Positions 18,332 to 28,207 of a DNA stretch of 64,000 bases are shown here, in pieces. The notes below the pieces were generated by a model. The model had not been told where the DNA came from and did not search any database. It saw only the letters and a list, made by a program, of their open reading frames with translations. The stretch lies in NCBI RefSeq assembly GCF_030769565.1, contig NZ_JAVCAP010000001.1:152161-216160 (forward strand), given 5' to 3'. Numbering within the stretch: position 1 is the first letter of the stretch; the number at the start of each line of letters is the position of its first letter. This DNA comes from Methylophilus aquaticus. GTDB lineage: Bacteria; Pseudomonadota; Gammaproteobacteria; Burkholderiales; Methylophilaceae. A program made the translations under genes and the position numbers.

Positions 18332-20200
18332 TTATTGAATTAAAGCGAGTAAAGGGTCACTATGGGCTTTCCGGTATTGGCGGCAATTTTCCGCTTGCCT
18401 TGCTGCATCCACTGGCTTCACCAGATAGTGTGTATAAACACCATCTGGATGTTCCACATTAATAGCGCCCCAGTCCGTCAGTCTTTGCGTTTGCAACCGA
18501 CCTGCTACATGGTAGGTTGCTTTGCTAGCGGCAATACCATGTGCAGACAATATTTGATCCGTTATAGCTCTGCGCCCATGCTTTTCAATCAGTAACCATG
18601 CACTGGCTAACGCATCACAACTTGCTTGCTGCAACGCAACAGCAGCCAACCTCTCACTGCCGCTATATCCGCCTATGGTCCAAGCCTGACCAATTGCACA
18701 TGCCTGCATAAAATAGAGCGCTCCGGGATGATGGCCAGTTAAATCGATGACAGCTGTTTTTTTCTTAAAACCATTGCCAGTTGCAATTTGGTTGAGTGTT
18801 TGCAGATAGCTGGCTGTGTCGTCCGATAACACCATAGCTTGAGCAGCATTTGGCTCTGTCCAGACTGCCGTTTGCGAAAACAATCCCTGTGTTTGCCTAT
18901 AGGGTGTATTCATTGCAGCAATCACGCCAATTGTGCTCATGCAAACTACGACAGAGGCAATCAAGTGATGGGATTGTTCTGAGATTGTTTTCCCCTGCAA
19001 AATCAAATAACACAATAACACCCAAAATACACTGGCCCCTGCAGCCGTTTGCCAGTAGTTATTATTCGTGCCAACTGCATACACATATGGCATGACAATC
19101 AACAGCGCACTCAACCTGAAATCGACTTTGAAGGCGCATTTTTTCCGGTAACATTGTGCAAACAAAAACGACGCAAACGGTAAAGCAAGTATGATTAATG
19201 TATGGTACGAATTTGACTTGGCCGCAGATACATCATGATTTAGCAATCGAAACAAGGCGAATGCCACAATCATTATTATGATGATTTGGAGCAATGATTT
19301 AGACCATACACTAATCTGTTGGGCCATCAATAGTCCTAGCATGATTGCGGCACATGTTAGAGAAAACTGGAATTTGAATAATGGTGTCACATCAAAGAGG
19401 TCTAATTTAAAAAGGTTTGCGAGGCTGTGGTCACCACCCATAAGCTCAACCAACAATAAACCACCTTTAAAGCGAAGAAAAAATTGCGCCAGATTGCCAT
19501 CCATCCACCAGCCCGATAGCAACAGACAAATAATAGCGACAATCCCCGCTATCAAAACAAGGGGCCAGTCTTTTCTAATACCGGGACTAAAGTAGAGTAT
19601 TGTGATGACTGACAAAAAAAGTGCCGTTGAGGGCTTTGCCATAAAGACTAACCAACCACCCAGACCAATCAGTGCGGCGCCCCAATATCGCCTATGGCTT
19701 TGCATAGACCATACAAATCCGCTGACAGCGATCAAACAACCCTGAAAGTTTAGGCTGTTATAGCTGGGCGTTGGCACCCAACGCCCCATAATCATCAAAA
19801 TATACAGTGCAGGCAGTGCTAAACAACAGCTCAGCACCACTTTACTTGCCAAAGGATATTCCGGGCTGTATTGTGCAACAAGCTGACAAGCAAGAGCCAT
19901 GGCTAAGAACAAACTAATGAGCATGTTGGCTTGCCTCAAATACACTACATTACCGCCCAGCACTTGATATAGAGGGTGATAAATATATCCAAACTGACTT
20001 GCATAATATTTATACAGCCATGGATTGCTGATCCAGTTTAAGTAGTAACCTTCGTCAGTTAAATCTACCCCTACATGCATGCGATTGAATACAAAGCTCA
20101 CCAATACGGCTGCAACAGTCAAAATCATCAGATTGATGACTATAGACCAACCGTATTTAAAACCTATTCTTCTGGCCATTGATAAATGAGACCCTTGCAT
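18332..20200 (-). CDS. Large polytopic membrane protein, unknown (GT-C-like plan)
   Basis: Protein of 622 residues with one N-terminal membrane segment (about 15-37), a loop holding DLTDEGYYLNWISNPWLY, about ten more hydrophobic segments up to residue 425, and a soluble C-terminal domain of about 190 residues. Such a plan, with acidic residues in the first loop, is seen in GT-C glycosyltransferases, but I do not recognise a named family. A hairpin terminator follows, which separates it from the Fuc4NAc operon. The start ATG 20200 has a weak purine run upstream. A role in surface glycan transfer is only suggested by its neighbours. Confidence 0.6.
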   Translation of the reverse strand: MQGSHLSMARRIGFKYGWSIVINLMILTVAAVLVSFVFNRMHVGVDLTDEGYYLNWISNPWLYKYYASQFGYIYHPLYQVLGGNVVYLRQANMLISLFLAMALACQLVAQYSPEYPLASKVVLSCCLALPALYILMIMGRWVPTPSYNSLNFQGCLIAVSGFVWSMQSHRRYWGAALIGLGGWLVFMAKPSTALFLSVITILYFSPGIRKDWPLVLIAGIVAIICLLLSGWWMDGNLAQFFLRFKGGLLLVELMGGDHSLANLFKLDLFDVTPLFKFQFSLTCAAIMLGLLMAQQISVWSKSLLQIIIIMIVAFALFRLLNHDVSAAKSNSYHTLIILALPFASFLFAQCYRKKCAFKVDFRLSALLIVMPYVYAVGTNNNYWQTAAGASVFWVLLCYLILQGKTISEQSHHLIASVVVCMSTIGVIAAMNTPYRQTQGLFSQTAVWTEPNAAQAMVLSDDTASYLQTLNQIATGNGFKKKTAVIDLTGHHPGALYFMQACAIGQAWTIGGYSGSERLAAVALQQASCDALASAWLLIEKHGRRAITDQILSAHGIAASKATYHVAGRLQTQRLTDWGAINVEHPDGVYTHYLVKPVDAARQAENCRQYRKAHSDPLLALIQ

Positions 20201-20353
20201 GTGTCACAAAACCTCGCTCTGAGTTAACAAAGTTGAAATGCATATACATAAAAATAGCCATATAAGCTTGTTATGGCATGAGTAACATCAATTTTATTCA
20301 TCCAATTTCGGATGATTTTAGCGAGCAGTTGAAAAAACTAGCTATTTGTCAAT

Positions 20354-21748
20354 TCAAAGCTGCATCACTTTGACGCGTTCTGCCACCTGATTAGGAATCT
20401 TGGCAAACACAGCCTGTGCATTGCGGTTCACCACTATCAGGTCAAACATCGGGCTGGGTAGTTGTTGAATATCTTGCAACGAGAAATGTGCCAGTCGGTT
20501 GGCATATAGGGCCTGCAAATACTGTAAACCAGCTTGTTTGTATGGCGTCAGATTTTCATCTACCACCACGCACTTCGCACTGGTCAGTTTTAACACCATG
20601 AGTGCAAAGTGTCCGCCATCATAGCCCAGCAATAAAACGCGTTTGCTGTGATCTAGCAGGTTTAGCGCGTCGGCCTGAACCTCAGCCAGACGTACATCCG
20701 GCAACATATGTGCCGAGAGTGGCTGATCGCCAACATGCATGATGGAGGCTTCTTCTGCGCCTGACACAGCGCTCAAACACTGGTTTAATGCAAACCAGTG
20801 TTTGAGAAAGTCTTTGGACCATCGCTCTGAAATGGGTGAATATTTTGCGTTTGCGTTTGCGTATGTGTGCTCACCTTGATCTGCCAGTTTGAATGCTCGT
20901 CCAAAACGCTCGTTATTCCGTCTTGTGCGTTGCTGGTGTTTACCTTCGCCGTTTTGGCCCCAACAGTATAAGGCATTATTTTTTAGGTTAAATGGCAGTG
21001 CCATCATTGGGATTTGACACTCCCAACGTACATAGTCGAAGGCAAGCTGGTCTCGTTTGGAATTCGCAGAAAGCAATTCCCACCAGCGCATATTCAGCTT
21101 GATGACATTTGCAGAGCGGTGGTCTCGTACCAGAAAGCTGGTGACGTGCAAGCCGAATTGGGCAGGAAACTGTCTGACTTGATAGTGCTGGATTTGTCTG
21201 AGCACCGGTGTCAAGGCATCAATCCCACGTCGAATAATTTCGCCCGCCTCGTCATAGATACAATTTCTAAACTGATGCTTGCACAAAGCCACTGGCGCAC
21301 GAGAGACACACTCCTCTATCAATGCTGCCGTTAATTTTTCCAAGGTAAAATTGCCATCTATCCAAACGGTCACATCGTAATCATATAAAAACAAATGTGA
21401 CAATAACTTGACCCTGCGTGCATCCATTTGCGGGTCCTCAAACATGGCTGGGATGACGCGAACCTGCCATGGGGCCGGGGCAACAAATTCGGCTTCTTCT
21501 GTGTACAGGATGTAGTCTACCGCCGGGTCAATGTGGTTGAGCACAGGCGCACTATCGTAGCCACCAAAAATAGCGGTATAAACAGCTATTTTGCCAGGAC
21601 GATGTGTAGAAACCACTGGATAACGCTGTTGATAAAGTGCAATGGCATTATTGTCATCCACATCGTCTCTGGCCAGAATGCGGGCGACCTCGGCAGGCTG
21701 CATATAGTCTGCTAAGGCCACAAAATGATTCAATTGCTGCATATCCAT
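20354..21748 (-). CDS. DUF616-like glycosyltransferase domain protein with C-terminal Rossmann-like domain
   Basis: Protein of 464 residues. Residues of about 50-290 resemble the DUF616 (TOD1/MUCI70) glycosyltransferase-like domain: KIAVYTAIFGGYDSAP, a VDYILYTE segment, RRVKLLSHLFLYDYDVTVWIDGN and LCKHQFRNCIYDEA. The last 120 residues (VLLLGYDGGHFALMVLKL, CVVVDENLTPYKQA, FDLIVVNRN) look like a nucleotide- or SAM-binding fold but lack clear catalytic motifs. The start codon directly follows the stop of the 1713-residue gene, so it is the third gene of the prepilin peptidase operon. Its function is unknown. A glycan-modifying role linked to the Tad pilus is inferred from operon context. Confidence 0.65.
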   Translation of the reverse strand: MDMQQLNHFVALADYMQPAEVARILARDDVDDNNAIALYQQRYPVVSTHRPGKIAVYTAIFGGYDSAPVLNHIDPAVDYILYTEEAEFVAPAPWQVRVIPAMFEDPQMDARRVKLLSHLFLYDYDVTVWIDGNFTLEKLTAALIEECVSRAPVALCKHQFRNCIYDEAGEIIRRGIDALTPVLRQIQHYQVRQFPAQFGLHVTSFLVRDHRSANVIKLNMRWWELLSANSKRDQLAFDYVRWECQIPMMALPFNLKNNALYCWGQNGEGKHQQRTRRNNERFGRAFKLADQGEHTYANANAKYSPISERWSKDFLKHWFALNQCLSAVSGAEEASIMHVGDQPLSAHMLPDVRLAEVQADALNLLDHSKRVLLLGYDGGHFALMVLKLTSAKCVVVDENLTPYKQAGLQYLQALYANRLAHFSLQDIQQLPSPMFDLIVVNRNAQAVFAKIPNQVAERVKVMQL

Positions 21749-24700
21749 TTAAGCATTCGTTGCATTGTGGGCTGGTTTTTCACCCACCAGCCGCATATCG
21801 CGCGGCTCGCGTTTTTTGAACTGCGCGGGTTCTTGTCGAATGTTCACCAGTCCTGCTTGTCGCATGAGTTCAGCCAGGCTTTTTGGGGTGTATCCCCAAC
21901 GGTGGACCATGTATGGATCGCGCCAGCCTGGATCGCCGTAAAACACCCACATGGTGCGTTCATGTTCCGGCGTGCCATGCGTGGTGGCGAGTTCAGGGTT
22001 CTTTAGAAAAAGCTCACAGGCGGCAATCAGATTGGGGCATTCCAAAATCATGGTGCTGCCCGGCTTGAGCACCCGTACCCACTCTTTCAGCACATCCAAC
22101 ACTTCCCAACGCCAAAAATGCTCGACCACATGCACGGATAAAATTTCGTCAACCGAGTTGGACTCAAACACGGTGAGGGCTTTGATGTCGCAGATAACGT
22201 CAGGCTTTTTCGCCCCTTCATTGATGACCAAATCGACGTTGATATATCCTGCAAGGTGTTTGTCGCCACAGCCCAGATTAAGTTTGCGTGGCAAGGTGAC
22301 ATGCGCGACTACGGTGGGCGTTTTTGCGTCAGACACTTGGACAGCAGGCTGATGCGCCATCTGGGTGGCTATCAGCGCTTCATGCCATAGCTGACCAATA
22401 CGTTTCGGGGTATGGTGGGCGATGATGTAGGCTTGACCGCGGGCTATTTTTTCAGTCACTGCTTGCGGGTTGGCCAATGCCCATTGAATGTGGGTGTATA
22501 CATCGCCGCCAACCTGGGCAAAGTCTGAAAACGGTTGGTAGGCGGGTAGATCACCAGTCATCACATAACGGCCTGCCCACAATGCTTCTACCAGTCGGTT
22601 TGGACTTTTACCCGCCTTTTGTTCGGATTGCAGGGTTGGTATCAGCACGATGTCGCAGCGCTCAAATGCAGACTGCATGACTTGCGTACTCCAGGGCGTA
22701 TAGTTGACTTGCAAGCCGTTGCCGGACAAGGCCCGTGCAGCTTGCTCGCCTTGTGGATGCAAGGTCACCATTTCCAGCACGACAGGCCTGGTTTGTGCAA
22801 TAGCACGAAGGGCAGGGAAAATCGGTTGCAGGGTGTCGTAATTGGTGTGGCTGCCAAACCATAACATGTGCAACGTATCACCGGGTGCGAACAGGGGCGC
22901 TTTTTTCTGCCCCTCAAAGCAGTCAGTAATCCAATCAACAGGTTTTTGCGTCAGCTTTTCGATGGTGGCTTTGAGTTCAGGTGTGCTGGCAATCACGCGG
23001 TCAGCCAGAGACAACAGAGCATGCTGGTGCTGGCCAATCGCATCCGGGCGCTCGAAATGGTTGTCACAATAATCAACTATCACATGCACGCCTTGTTGTT
23101 GCACTTGCTGCAGGTAGGTCAGGATAGCTGGCTGGAGTGACTTGGACACCACCAGCACATCGCCTGCGGCAAATTGCACCTCGCCCCAGCCATGTTGCGC
23201 CAGGTCAGCCTCGTTGACCACACGGCTTTGCCAGCCCAGAGGGCCAAGATTGGCGGCGGGCAGCAAGACCCGGTAGCGCGTACTGGCCATCCCTGATGTT
23301 GCAAAGCCCAGACTGGTGTCCAGCGTGCCTGCCGTGACCCACACTATCTGCCGAGCCGCGGATGTGGCTGGCAATATTTGTGTCCGTTGTGTTGGAGGTG
23401 CTGCGCTGAACGCTTGCGTATCCAGTGCCAAAGCGGCTGGCGCTAGCGCCTGACTTGCGGGCAGGCTGCCAAACGTGCTGACGATGTTTGGCAATGCCTT
23501 CAACAACTGATGCCATTGTGCGTAGATCTGCGTGCGTGCTGCCTCTGCCAGTGCATCTGTACACGGTGCGATGGTGGCATGCACATGCACCCCTTGCGCC
23601 TGCCAGTGGGTGTGCAAGTCTGCAATGGAGACCATCGCATGGCTACCCGCTATTAACTGCAGCTGGAATGCGGCACGTTTGGGCTGCTGACTAAAGTCAT
23701 TGAACACATCCACCACCACATAAGCACCACGCTGTCGGGCATCGCTCAGCATATTGAGCGCATGGGCAGTCATCACTTTGGAAAACACGACCACATCGCC
23801 TGCTACGGGCGCCGGGCCACACCAACCACCCATTACTTCGGCCATCATCTCGTTGACAAACACCGATTGCCAGCCCTTTGACTGTAAACCCATCGCCGGG
23901 GCGATCACGCGCTGATTGGTACTTTCCAGTGCAGAAACTGGCGGCGTAACCTTGCTGTCAATTTCACCAGCCGTGACCCAGATGACTTTACCTGTTAGCG
24001 CTGCTGGCTGGACAGATTGTTCGCAGGTGGCAGATGGCGTTACCGGCTGGGCCAGCCCGTAGCGATCCAGCAATGAGAGGCGCAAGTCATCCAGCGGCGG
24101 TTGCCATGCGCGTTCAGGGGTTTGGCGATAGACCTGACTCTGTGCGAACCAGGGCGAGCTGTCGCCCTCCAGGCCCCAACGCCAGTCTCCATCGGCAAAC
24201 TGCACAAACACTCTGGATCCCATGTCGAGTCCTGCGCGCAGGTGCATATTGGTGTTGGAGACCCCGATATTCTCGTCCAGTAGCGAGAGCAGCGCCAACA
24301 GGTCATCGAGATCGTCAGTCAGGCTGGCAGCATCATGCAGCCTGGCGCCGAGCGCCTGTTCAAACGCCTTGACGTCGTCGGCCATCACGTTGCGCTGCAA
24401 AGAGATGAAGGTGGCGTTGATACCGTTAAGGGCCTGGGACAGCAGATCGGCGTCAATCGACTTGGCCAATTTGGCAAAAATATTGACGTTGCCGTGCACC
24501 CCCAAGCCAGCACGCCAGTTGAGGCCTATATAAGGCCCCGGACCTTGTTCCGCCAGCCATGCACGCCATTTGCTTACCAATGCCGGGTCGGGGGACAACG
24601 GCAATGCCGGGGCAATCTCGGGTGCACCCAGTTGCTCGCTGGCCAGCGGCACTTCATTGACGATGAACGTCAAGTCGTAGTCCTCTGCCGCCGGTGGCGG

Positions 24701-26890
24701 TACACTGTCGGCAATCACGCGGTGAAACAAGCCGGTACGCTCCAGAATCGGCTTGAGTTTTTTACCACACCAGTAATCGACCACCATCCCAGCCTGCGCC
24801 AACCATGGCATATAGCGCAAATAAGACAGTTCATCACCCAAACCCATGTCACGCTTTATCAGTATGCGTGTACCCTTATGCGCGGGGGTGAGTACCGGGC
24901 AACACCAGTCATTCAACAATTCGGGGCGTTGCGCCACACTGCGCGCACTGAATTCACGGAATCCACGTCTGGCATCCCCCAGCTTCAGACGCGACATACC
25001 GCTAAACTCGGGCGCATCCAAACGGTTAGGGTTGATTTTCATGCATTGCTGATAGTCTTCAATCGCTTCGGCAATCCGGTTTTGATGCAGGTAGCTGGCA
25101 GCACGCGCGTAATGGATGGCGGACAACACCCGCATTTTCGGCTCTTGCAGGGCGCCTGCGGCAATCTGGCAGGCAAGATCGTTCTGCCCGTTTACAGCGA
25201 GGGCGCGCATTAAATCACCCACAATCCGGCCATCGTAGGGTGACAGTGTCAGTGCTTTCTGCAGCAGTGAAACTGCCAGTTCAAACTTCATATCGCGCAT
25301 GGCTGTCCAGCCTAGCAAATGAAACGCGCCTGCGTGTTCGGCTTGCAAGGCCAATACTTTCTGCGCCAGCTGTATGGCATTGGTAAACTGGTTTTCGCGC
25401 ACTGCCGCCCAGCCTTCGGCCAACAGGGTTTGAATAGTGGCAAGGTGCTCGTCTTCTTCACTGTCCACTGCTGGTGCCAAGGGTTGCTGTATTGTTTGTG
25501 GCGGTTGCCCGGCTGCGCTGCGTGCGGGCAAGGCGGCCAGAGTGGTGTTGAGATCCTCTGCGATGGCTTGCAGGGCGTTTGAAATATCACCGTCAATCGC
25601 CTGACGATAACAGGCCGCTTGCGGATACCAAGGTGAGTTGCCTGAGACTACCCAGCGCCAATCTTCATAAGGACGGTTGACCAGAATTTTGCTGGGGCGT
25701 CCAAGTGCTTCGCGCAAATGATGGTTGGTATTCGGCACGGCGATGTATTCATCAACGATTGCCATCAACGCCAGCATTTCCGGCAGATTGTCATTTAAAC
25801 GCGACAGATTGAGGTATTTGCGACCAAGCGCACGCTCGAAGGCGGCAGCTTCTTTTTGTTCAGGCACGCGTTGTACGCTGATGATGGTGGCTGCAGTCTT
25901 GGCAAGCATTAGCCCCAATTTTGTCGGATCAATTTCGCGGTCACCCATGCGCACACCATTGCGCAGTTTTTTGCCCTGTACCCCACCCCGCCAGGTCACC
26001 GCCACATAAGGGGGGGGGCCGAATTTCTCCAGAATCTTTCTGAGTTTGGCCACCAGCTTATCATCTGCAGCCAATGGCAAGGGGGGTTGCGGCACTGTGA
26101 TACCGATCTGCATGGCAGCAAGCGGCAAATCACCTATATTGATCCAGAAGCCATGCGGTGGACAGGTAAATGCCAACTCCACACTCTCGAACAAGCCTGT
26201 TTGCTCCAGCACTTTTTGCATTTTGGCATGGGTTTGCACATGCAGTCGCCAACCGCGTGCACGCAATACAGGGGCAACGCACAGGAAAAACAGGGTATCG
26301 CCTGGCCCTTGTTCGTTTCTCAACCACAACTCGCCCGGTTGGGCAAACTGAAATACCGGACAGCGCGCATGCTCCTGCAAGGTTTGATTGCGAAAGCTGA
26401 ACCCGGGCAACCCTTGCTTAAAACGACACTGGATCAACTCGGCAAAGGAGATGGTGGTTTGCCAGGTCAGACTCTCAGGGTTCAATGCCAGTGCTCTGGA
26501 TGCCTCCTCCGAGGCCGCATCAAAGTTCTCCAGTGCTGCATAAATCGCTGCCAGCAAACCTAGTGAGTCACTGTTTTCACCAAACTGGCGTATGGCATCC
26601 TGCACCGGTGCCAGCGCAGCCTGTGGATGTTTGGCAAGCAATAATGCCTCTCCCATATCGCGCAAGCGGCGCTCGGTCACCCCTACCGCAATTGCCTTTT
26701 GCAGCAGCGGCAATGCCAGATCGGCACGCCCATCACGGTTGGCAATCACACCCAGCACATGTGCTGCATCTGCCGAGTCAGGCGCCTGTGTAAAAGCTTG
26801 CGTGGCATGGGTTTTGGCTTCATCCAGCCGGTTATGCTGCAAAGCCGTCCAGGCTTGATCCACCAGAGAGGTCATCGCTTCCATGGCCAC
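21749..26890 (-). CDS. Giant multidomain protein: two TPR/GT-B modules, a GT4-like domain and a methyltransferase
   Basis: A single open frame of 1713 residues with repeated modules. It begins with TPR-like repeats (about 1-165) and a GT-B-like domain (about 190-415; NEQGPGDTLFFL, VAVTWRGG, NTNHHLREALG, DWRWVVSGNSPWYP). A second TPR block (about 490-640) and second GT-B domain (about 680-910; DMGLGDELSYLRYMPW, NTNMHLRAGLD, DWRWGLEGDSSPWF) follow. Next come two copies of an N-terminal glycosyltransferase half (VIWVTAGEIDS near 970, IVWVTAGTLDT near 1182). Only the second continues into a GT4-like C-terminal half (KSPNRLVEALWAGRY near 1440). The end is a class I SAM methyltransferase (LNLGCGDKHLAGYINVDL near 1535). 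The gene begins two bases after the prepilin peptidase stop. Its acceptor is unknown; modification of pilin or another surface protein is inferred. Confidence 0.8.
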   Translation of the reverse strand: MAMEAMTSLVDQAWTALQHNRLDEAKTHATQAFTQAPDSADAAHVLGVIANRDGRADLALPLLQKAIAVGVTERRLRDMGEALLLAKHPQAALAPVQDAIRQFGENSDSLGLLAAIYAALENFDAASEEASRALALNPESLTWQTTISFAELIQCRFKQGLPGFSFRNQTLQEHARCPVFQFAQPGELWLRNEQGPGDTLFFLCVAPVLRARGWRLHVQTHAKMQKVLEQTGLFESVELAFTCPPHGFWINIGDLPLAAMQIGITVPQPPLPLAADDKLVAKLRKILEKFGPPPYVAVTWRGGVQGKKLRNGVRMGDREIDPTKLGLMLAKTAATIISVQRVPEQKEAAAFERALGRKYLNLSRLNDNLPEMLALMAIVDEYIAVPNTNHHLREALGRPSKILVNRPYEDWRWVVSGNSPWYPQAACYRQAIDGDISNALQAIAEDLNTTLAALPARSAAGQPPQTIQQPLAPAVDSEEDEHLATIQTLLAEGWAAVRENQFTNAIQLAQKVLALQAEHAGAFHLLGWTAMRDMKFELAVSLLQKALTLSPYDGRIVGDLMRALAVNGQNDLACQIAAGALQEPKMRVLSAIHYARAASYLHQNRIAEAIEDYQQCMKINPNRLDAPEFSGMSRLKLGDARRGFREFSARSVAQRPELLNDWCCPVLTPAHKGTRILIKRDMGLGDELSYLRYMPWLAQAGMVVDYWCGKKLKPILERTGLFHRVIADSVPPPAAEDYDLTFIVNEVPLASEQLGAPEIAPALPLSPDPALVSKWRAWLAEQGPGPYIGLNWRAGLGVHGNVNIFAKLAKSIDADLLSQALNGINATFISLQRNVMADDVKAFEQALGARLHDAASLTDDLDDLLALLSLLDENIGVSNTNMHLRAGLDMGSRVFVQFADGDWRWGLEGDSSPWFAQSQVYRQTPERAWQPPLDDLRLSLLDRYGLAQPVTPSATCEQSVQPAALTGKVIWVTAGEIDSKVTPPVSALESTNQRVIAPAMGLQSKGWQSVFVNEMMAEVMGGWCGPAPVAGDVVVFSKVMTAHALNMLSDARQRGAYVVVDVFNDFSQQPKRAAFQLQLIAGSHAMVSIADLHTHWQAQGVHVHATIAPCTDALAEAARTQIYAQWHQLLKALPNIVSTFGSLPASQALAPAALALDTQAFSAAPPTQRTQILPATSAARQIVWVTAGTLDTSLGFATSGMASTRYRVLLPAANLGPLGWQSRVVNEADLAQHGWGEVQFAAGDVLVVSKSLQPAILTYLQQVQQQGVHVIVDYCDNHFERPDAIGQHQHALLSLADRVIASTPELKATIEKLTQKPVDWITDCFEGQKKAPLFAPGDTLHMLWFGSHTNYDTLQPIFPALRAIAQTRPVVLEMVTLHPQGEQAARALSGNGLQVNYTPWSTQVMQSAFERCDIVLIPTLQSEQKAGKSPNRLVEALWAGRYVMTGDLPAYQPFSDFAQVGGDVYTHIQWALANPQAVTEKIARGQAYIIAHHTPKRIGQLWHEALIATQMAHQPAVQVSDAKTPTVVAHVTLPRKLNLGCGDKHLAGYINVDLVINEGAKKPDVICDIKALTVFESNSVDEILSVHVVEHFWRWEVLDVLKEWVRVLKPGSTMILECPNLIAACELFLKNPELATTHGTPEHERTMWVFYGDPGWRDPYMVHRWGYTPKSLAELMRQAGLVNIRQEPAQFKKREPRDMRLVGEKPAHNATNA

Positions 26891-26892
26891 CT

Positions 26893-27483
26893 CTACTGCA
26901 AACCAAGCGCCTGGATTTTTGCCCAGTGCAACTCAAATTGTTCCAGTGCAATCAAAATAGCACCAATAGACAGTGCGACCCCGTAAGGCATTTTGATCGA
27001 TCCATCAGACTTGAGATCCCAGCCCATATCCTGAAAACCCGACAGATAAGCGGAACGGGCCATAAACTTCATGTTGTACCACATATGCTTTAGCCCGCCC
27101 TGACGATAGGCCAGGTATAAAGCCCATACTCCGCCTATCATGGCACCCAGCAGCACAGTCAGTATCACGCCGCGCATGCTCAAATACAAACCAAACACCA
27201 TGACCAGCTTGACATCTCCTGCGCCTACCTGCTTCAATCGATAGGGGACGATAAAAAACGCGCCACCCAATACCATGCCGATGATGGAGAAAAACAGCCC
27301 TTTCGCCACATCCACAGTGGGCAGATAAAAAAACATAGTGGCAAAGACCACCATCCAATAAGCCACTGCATACATTAAGTAAATATTTGGAATGCGCCTG
27401 TATTTATAGTCATTGATGGCGACCATCACGCTCAACAGCATCACGCCCAACAACAGCAAAAGAACAAAATGAGAAAAAACCAT
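26893..27483 (-). CDS. tadV: Tad prepilin peptidase (TadV/CpaA, A24 family)
   Basis: Inner-membrane aspartic protease of the A24 type that cleaves Flp prepilins. The catalytic aspartates are visible in INDYKYRRIPN and GAGDVKLVM (GxGD motif). There are about six hydrophobic segments, and the methylase domain of PilD is absent, as is normal for TadV. I chose ATG 27483, which gives 196 residues with the first membrane helix just before the first Asp. The frame is open to a TTG at 27528, so the start is uncertain; neither has a strong ribosome site. A perfect -24/-12 promoter lies at 27630-27646. The gene leads an operon with the giant glycosyl/methyltransferase and the DUF616-like protein. Confidence 0.85.
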   Translation of the reverse strand: MVFSHFVLLLLLGVMLLSVMVAINDYKYRRIPNIYLMYAVAYWMVVFATMFFYLPTVDVAKGLFFSIIGMVLGGAFFIVPYRLKQVGAGDVKLVMVFGLYLSMRGVILTVLLGAMIGGVWALYLAYRQGGLKHMWYNMKFMARSAYLSGFQDMGWDLKSDGSIKMPYGVALSIGAILIALEQFELHWAKIQALGLQ

Positions 27484-27629
27484 AATCTGTGTAACACTCA
27501 AAAATTTAGGAAGTGATGACGCCTGCAATGCGACAAAGTAATGTGAGCAGCACCCCTCCTTAACGTAAGGAAAAACCCTGAAACCTCACTCGCAACACCT
27601 TATTGCTCAACGCAAAGTGGCTAAAATGC

Positions 27630-27646
27630 TGCAATCTGCGTGCCAG
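27630..27646 (-). promoter_or_regulatory. Sigma-54 (-24/-12) promoter of the tadV operon
   Basis: On the minus strand the sequence reads TGGCACG-N4-TTGCA, a full match to the RpoN consensus with exactly 10 bp between the GG and GC dinucleotides. The expected transcription start is near 27619, about 136 bases before ATG 27483. Confidence 0.82.
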
Positions 27647-28155
27647 CTCGCTTAGGTGAGAGGAATTAATATTTATATATTTATAATCAATGGTCTAACT
27701 GGTTTCAGCATATTTGACTACCATATAGCTACTCAAGAAAGTGGCTGATATAAACCAATCTGGTGGTTGTGCTGTGATTTATCAAGATGTTTCGGCCCAT
27801 GCTTGCATGGGGTATGTTCAAAAGGGTGGTTGCTGGCAGCGCTGTGTGGCTCTCAACGCCATCAATGAAAGTGCGCTATTATCAACACGGTGAACGACTT
27901 CTAAAAATGAAAGACCGATACGGAAGCATATTGCACAATAGCGCAGCACTTGATGGAGGTACTTAGGGGTTGATGTTTTAAGTCGGTAGAAGCAGCGGTG
28001 ATACATTCTTCAAATTTGTGAATAGTCGGGCTGCATTTTGGGTGCTCAACAAAATATATACGTTTCGCATGGGGTATCGTATTCGGGTAAGTATGAGTAT
28101 TAAATTGCTGTGTTGAATAGTGATGACGGGTAGTAAAGAGTGATTACAGCCGCAT

Positions 28156-28184
28156 AAAAAAAGCCGCATTGGATGCGGCTTTTT
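28156..28184 (-). terminator. Rho-independent terminator of flp2
   Basis: A perfect GCCGCAT/ATGCGGC stem with a three-base loop is flanked by A- and T-runs, and lies 24 bases after the flp2 stop. The minus-strand transcript would end in a U-tract. The A-run on the other side makes it potentially bidirectional. Confidence 0.88.
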
Positions 28185-28207
28185 CCAATCAAACTATAAT
28201 AGTAAAC

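Larger units (their letters stand above)
27529..28207. other. Intergenic region between tadV and flp2
   Basis: About 680 bases without a convincing gene. It holds the sigma-54 promoter of tadV at 27630-27646, an AT-rich stretch (27665-27700) upstream of it, and a degenerate relative of the TGGTTGATATAAACCA hairpin near 27744. The flp2 terminator lies at 28156-28184. An open minus-strand frame at 27818-28006 has unusual composition and no ribosome site, and I regard it as non-coding. Confidence 0.5.

Noticed and set aside
24335-25213. Long plus-strand frame of 292 codons inside the giant gene
   Set aside because: It is antisense to a well-supported coding region with clear domain motifs and has a low-complexity translation; a shadow frame.
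27818-28006. Minus-strand frame of 62 codons between tadV and flp2
   Set aside because: Composition is rich in Cys, Arg and His, there is no ribosome site and no family resemblance, so it is probably chance.
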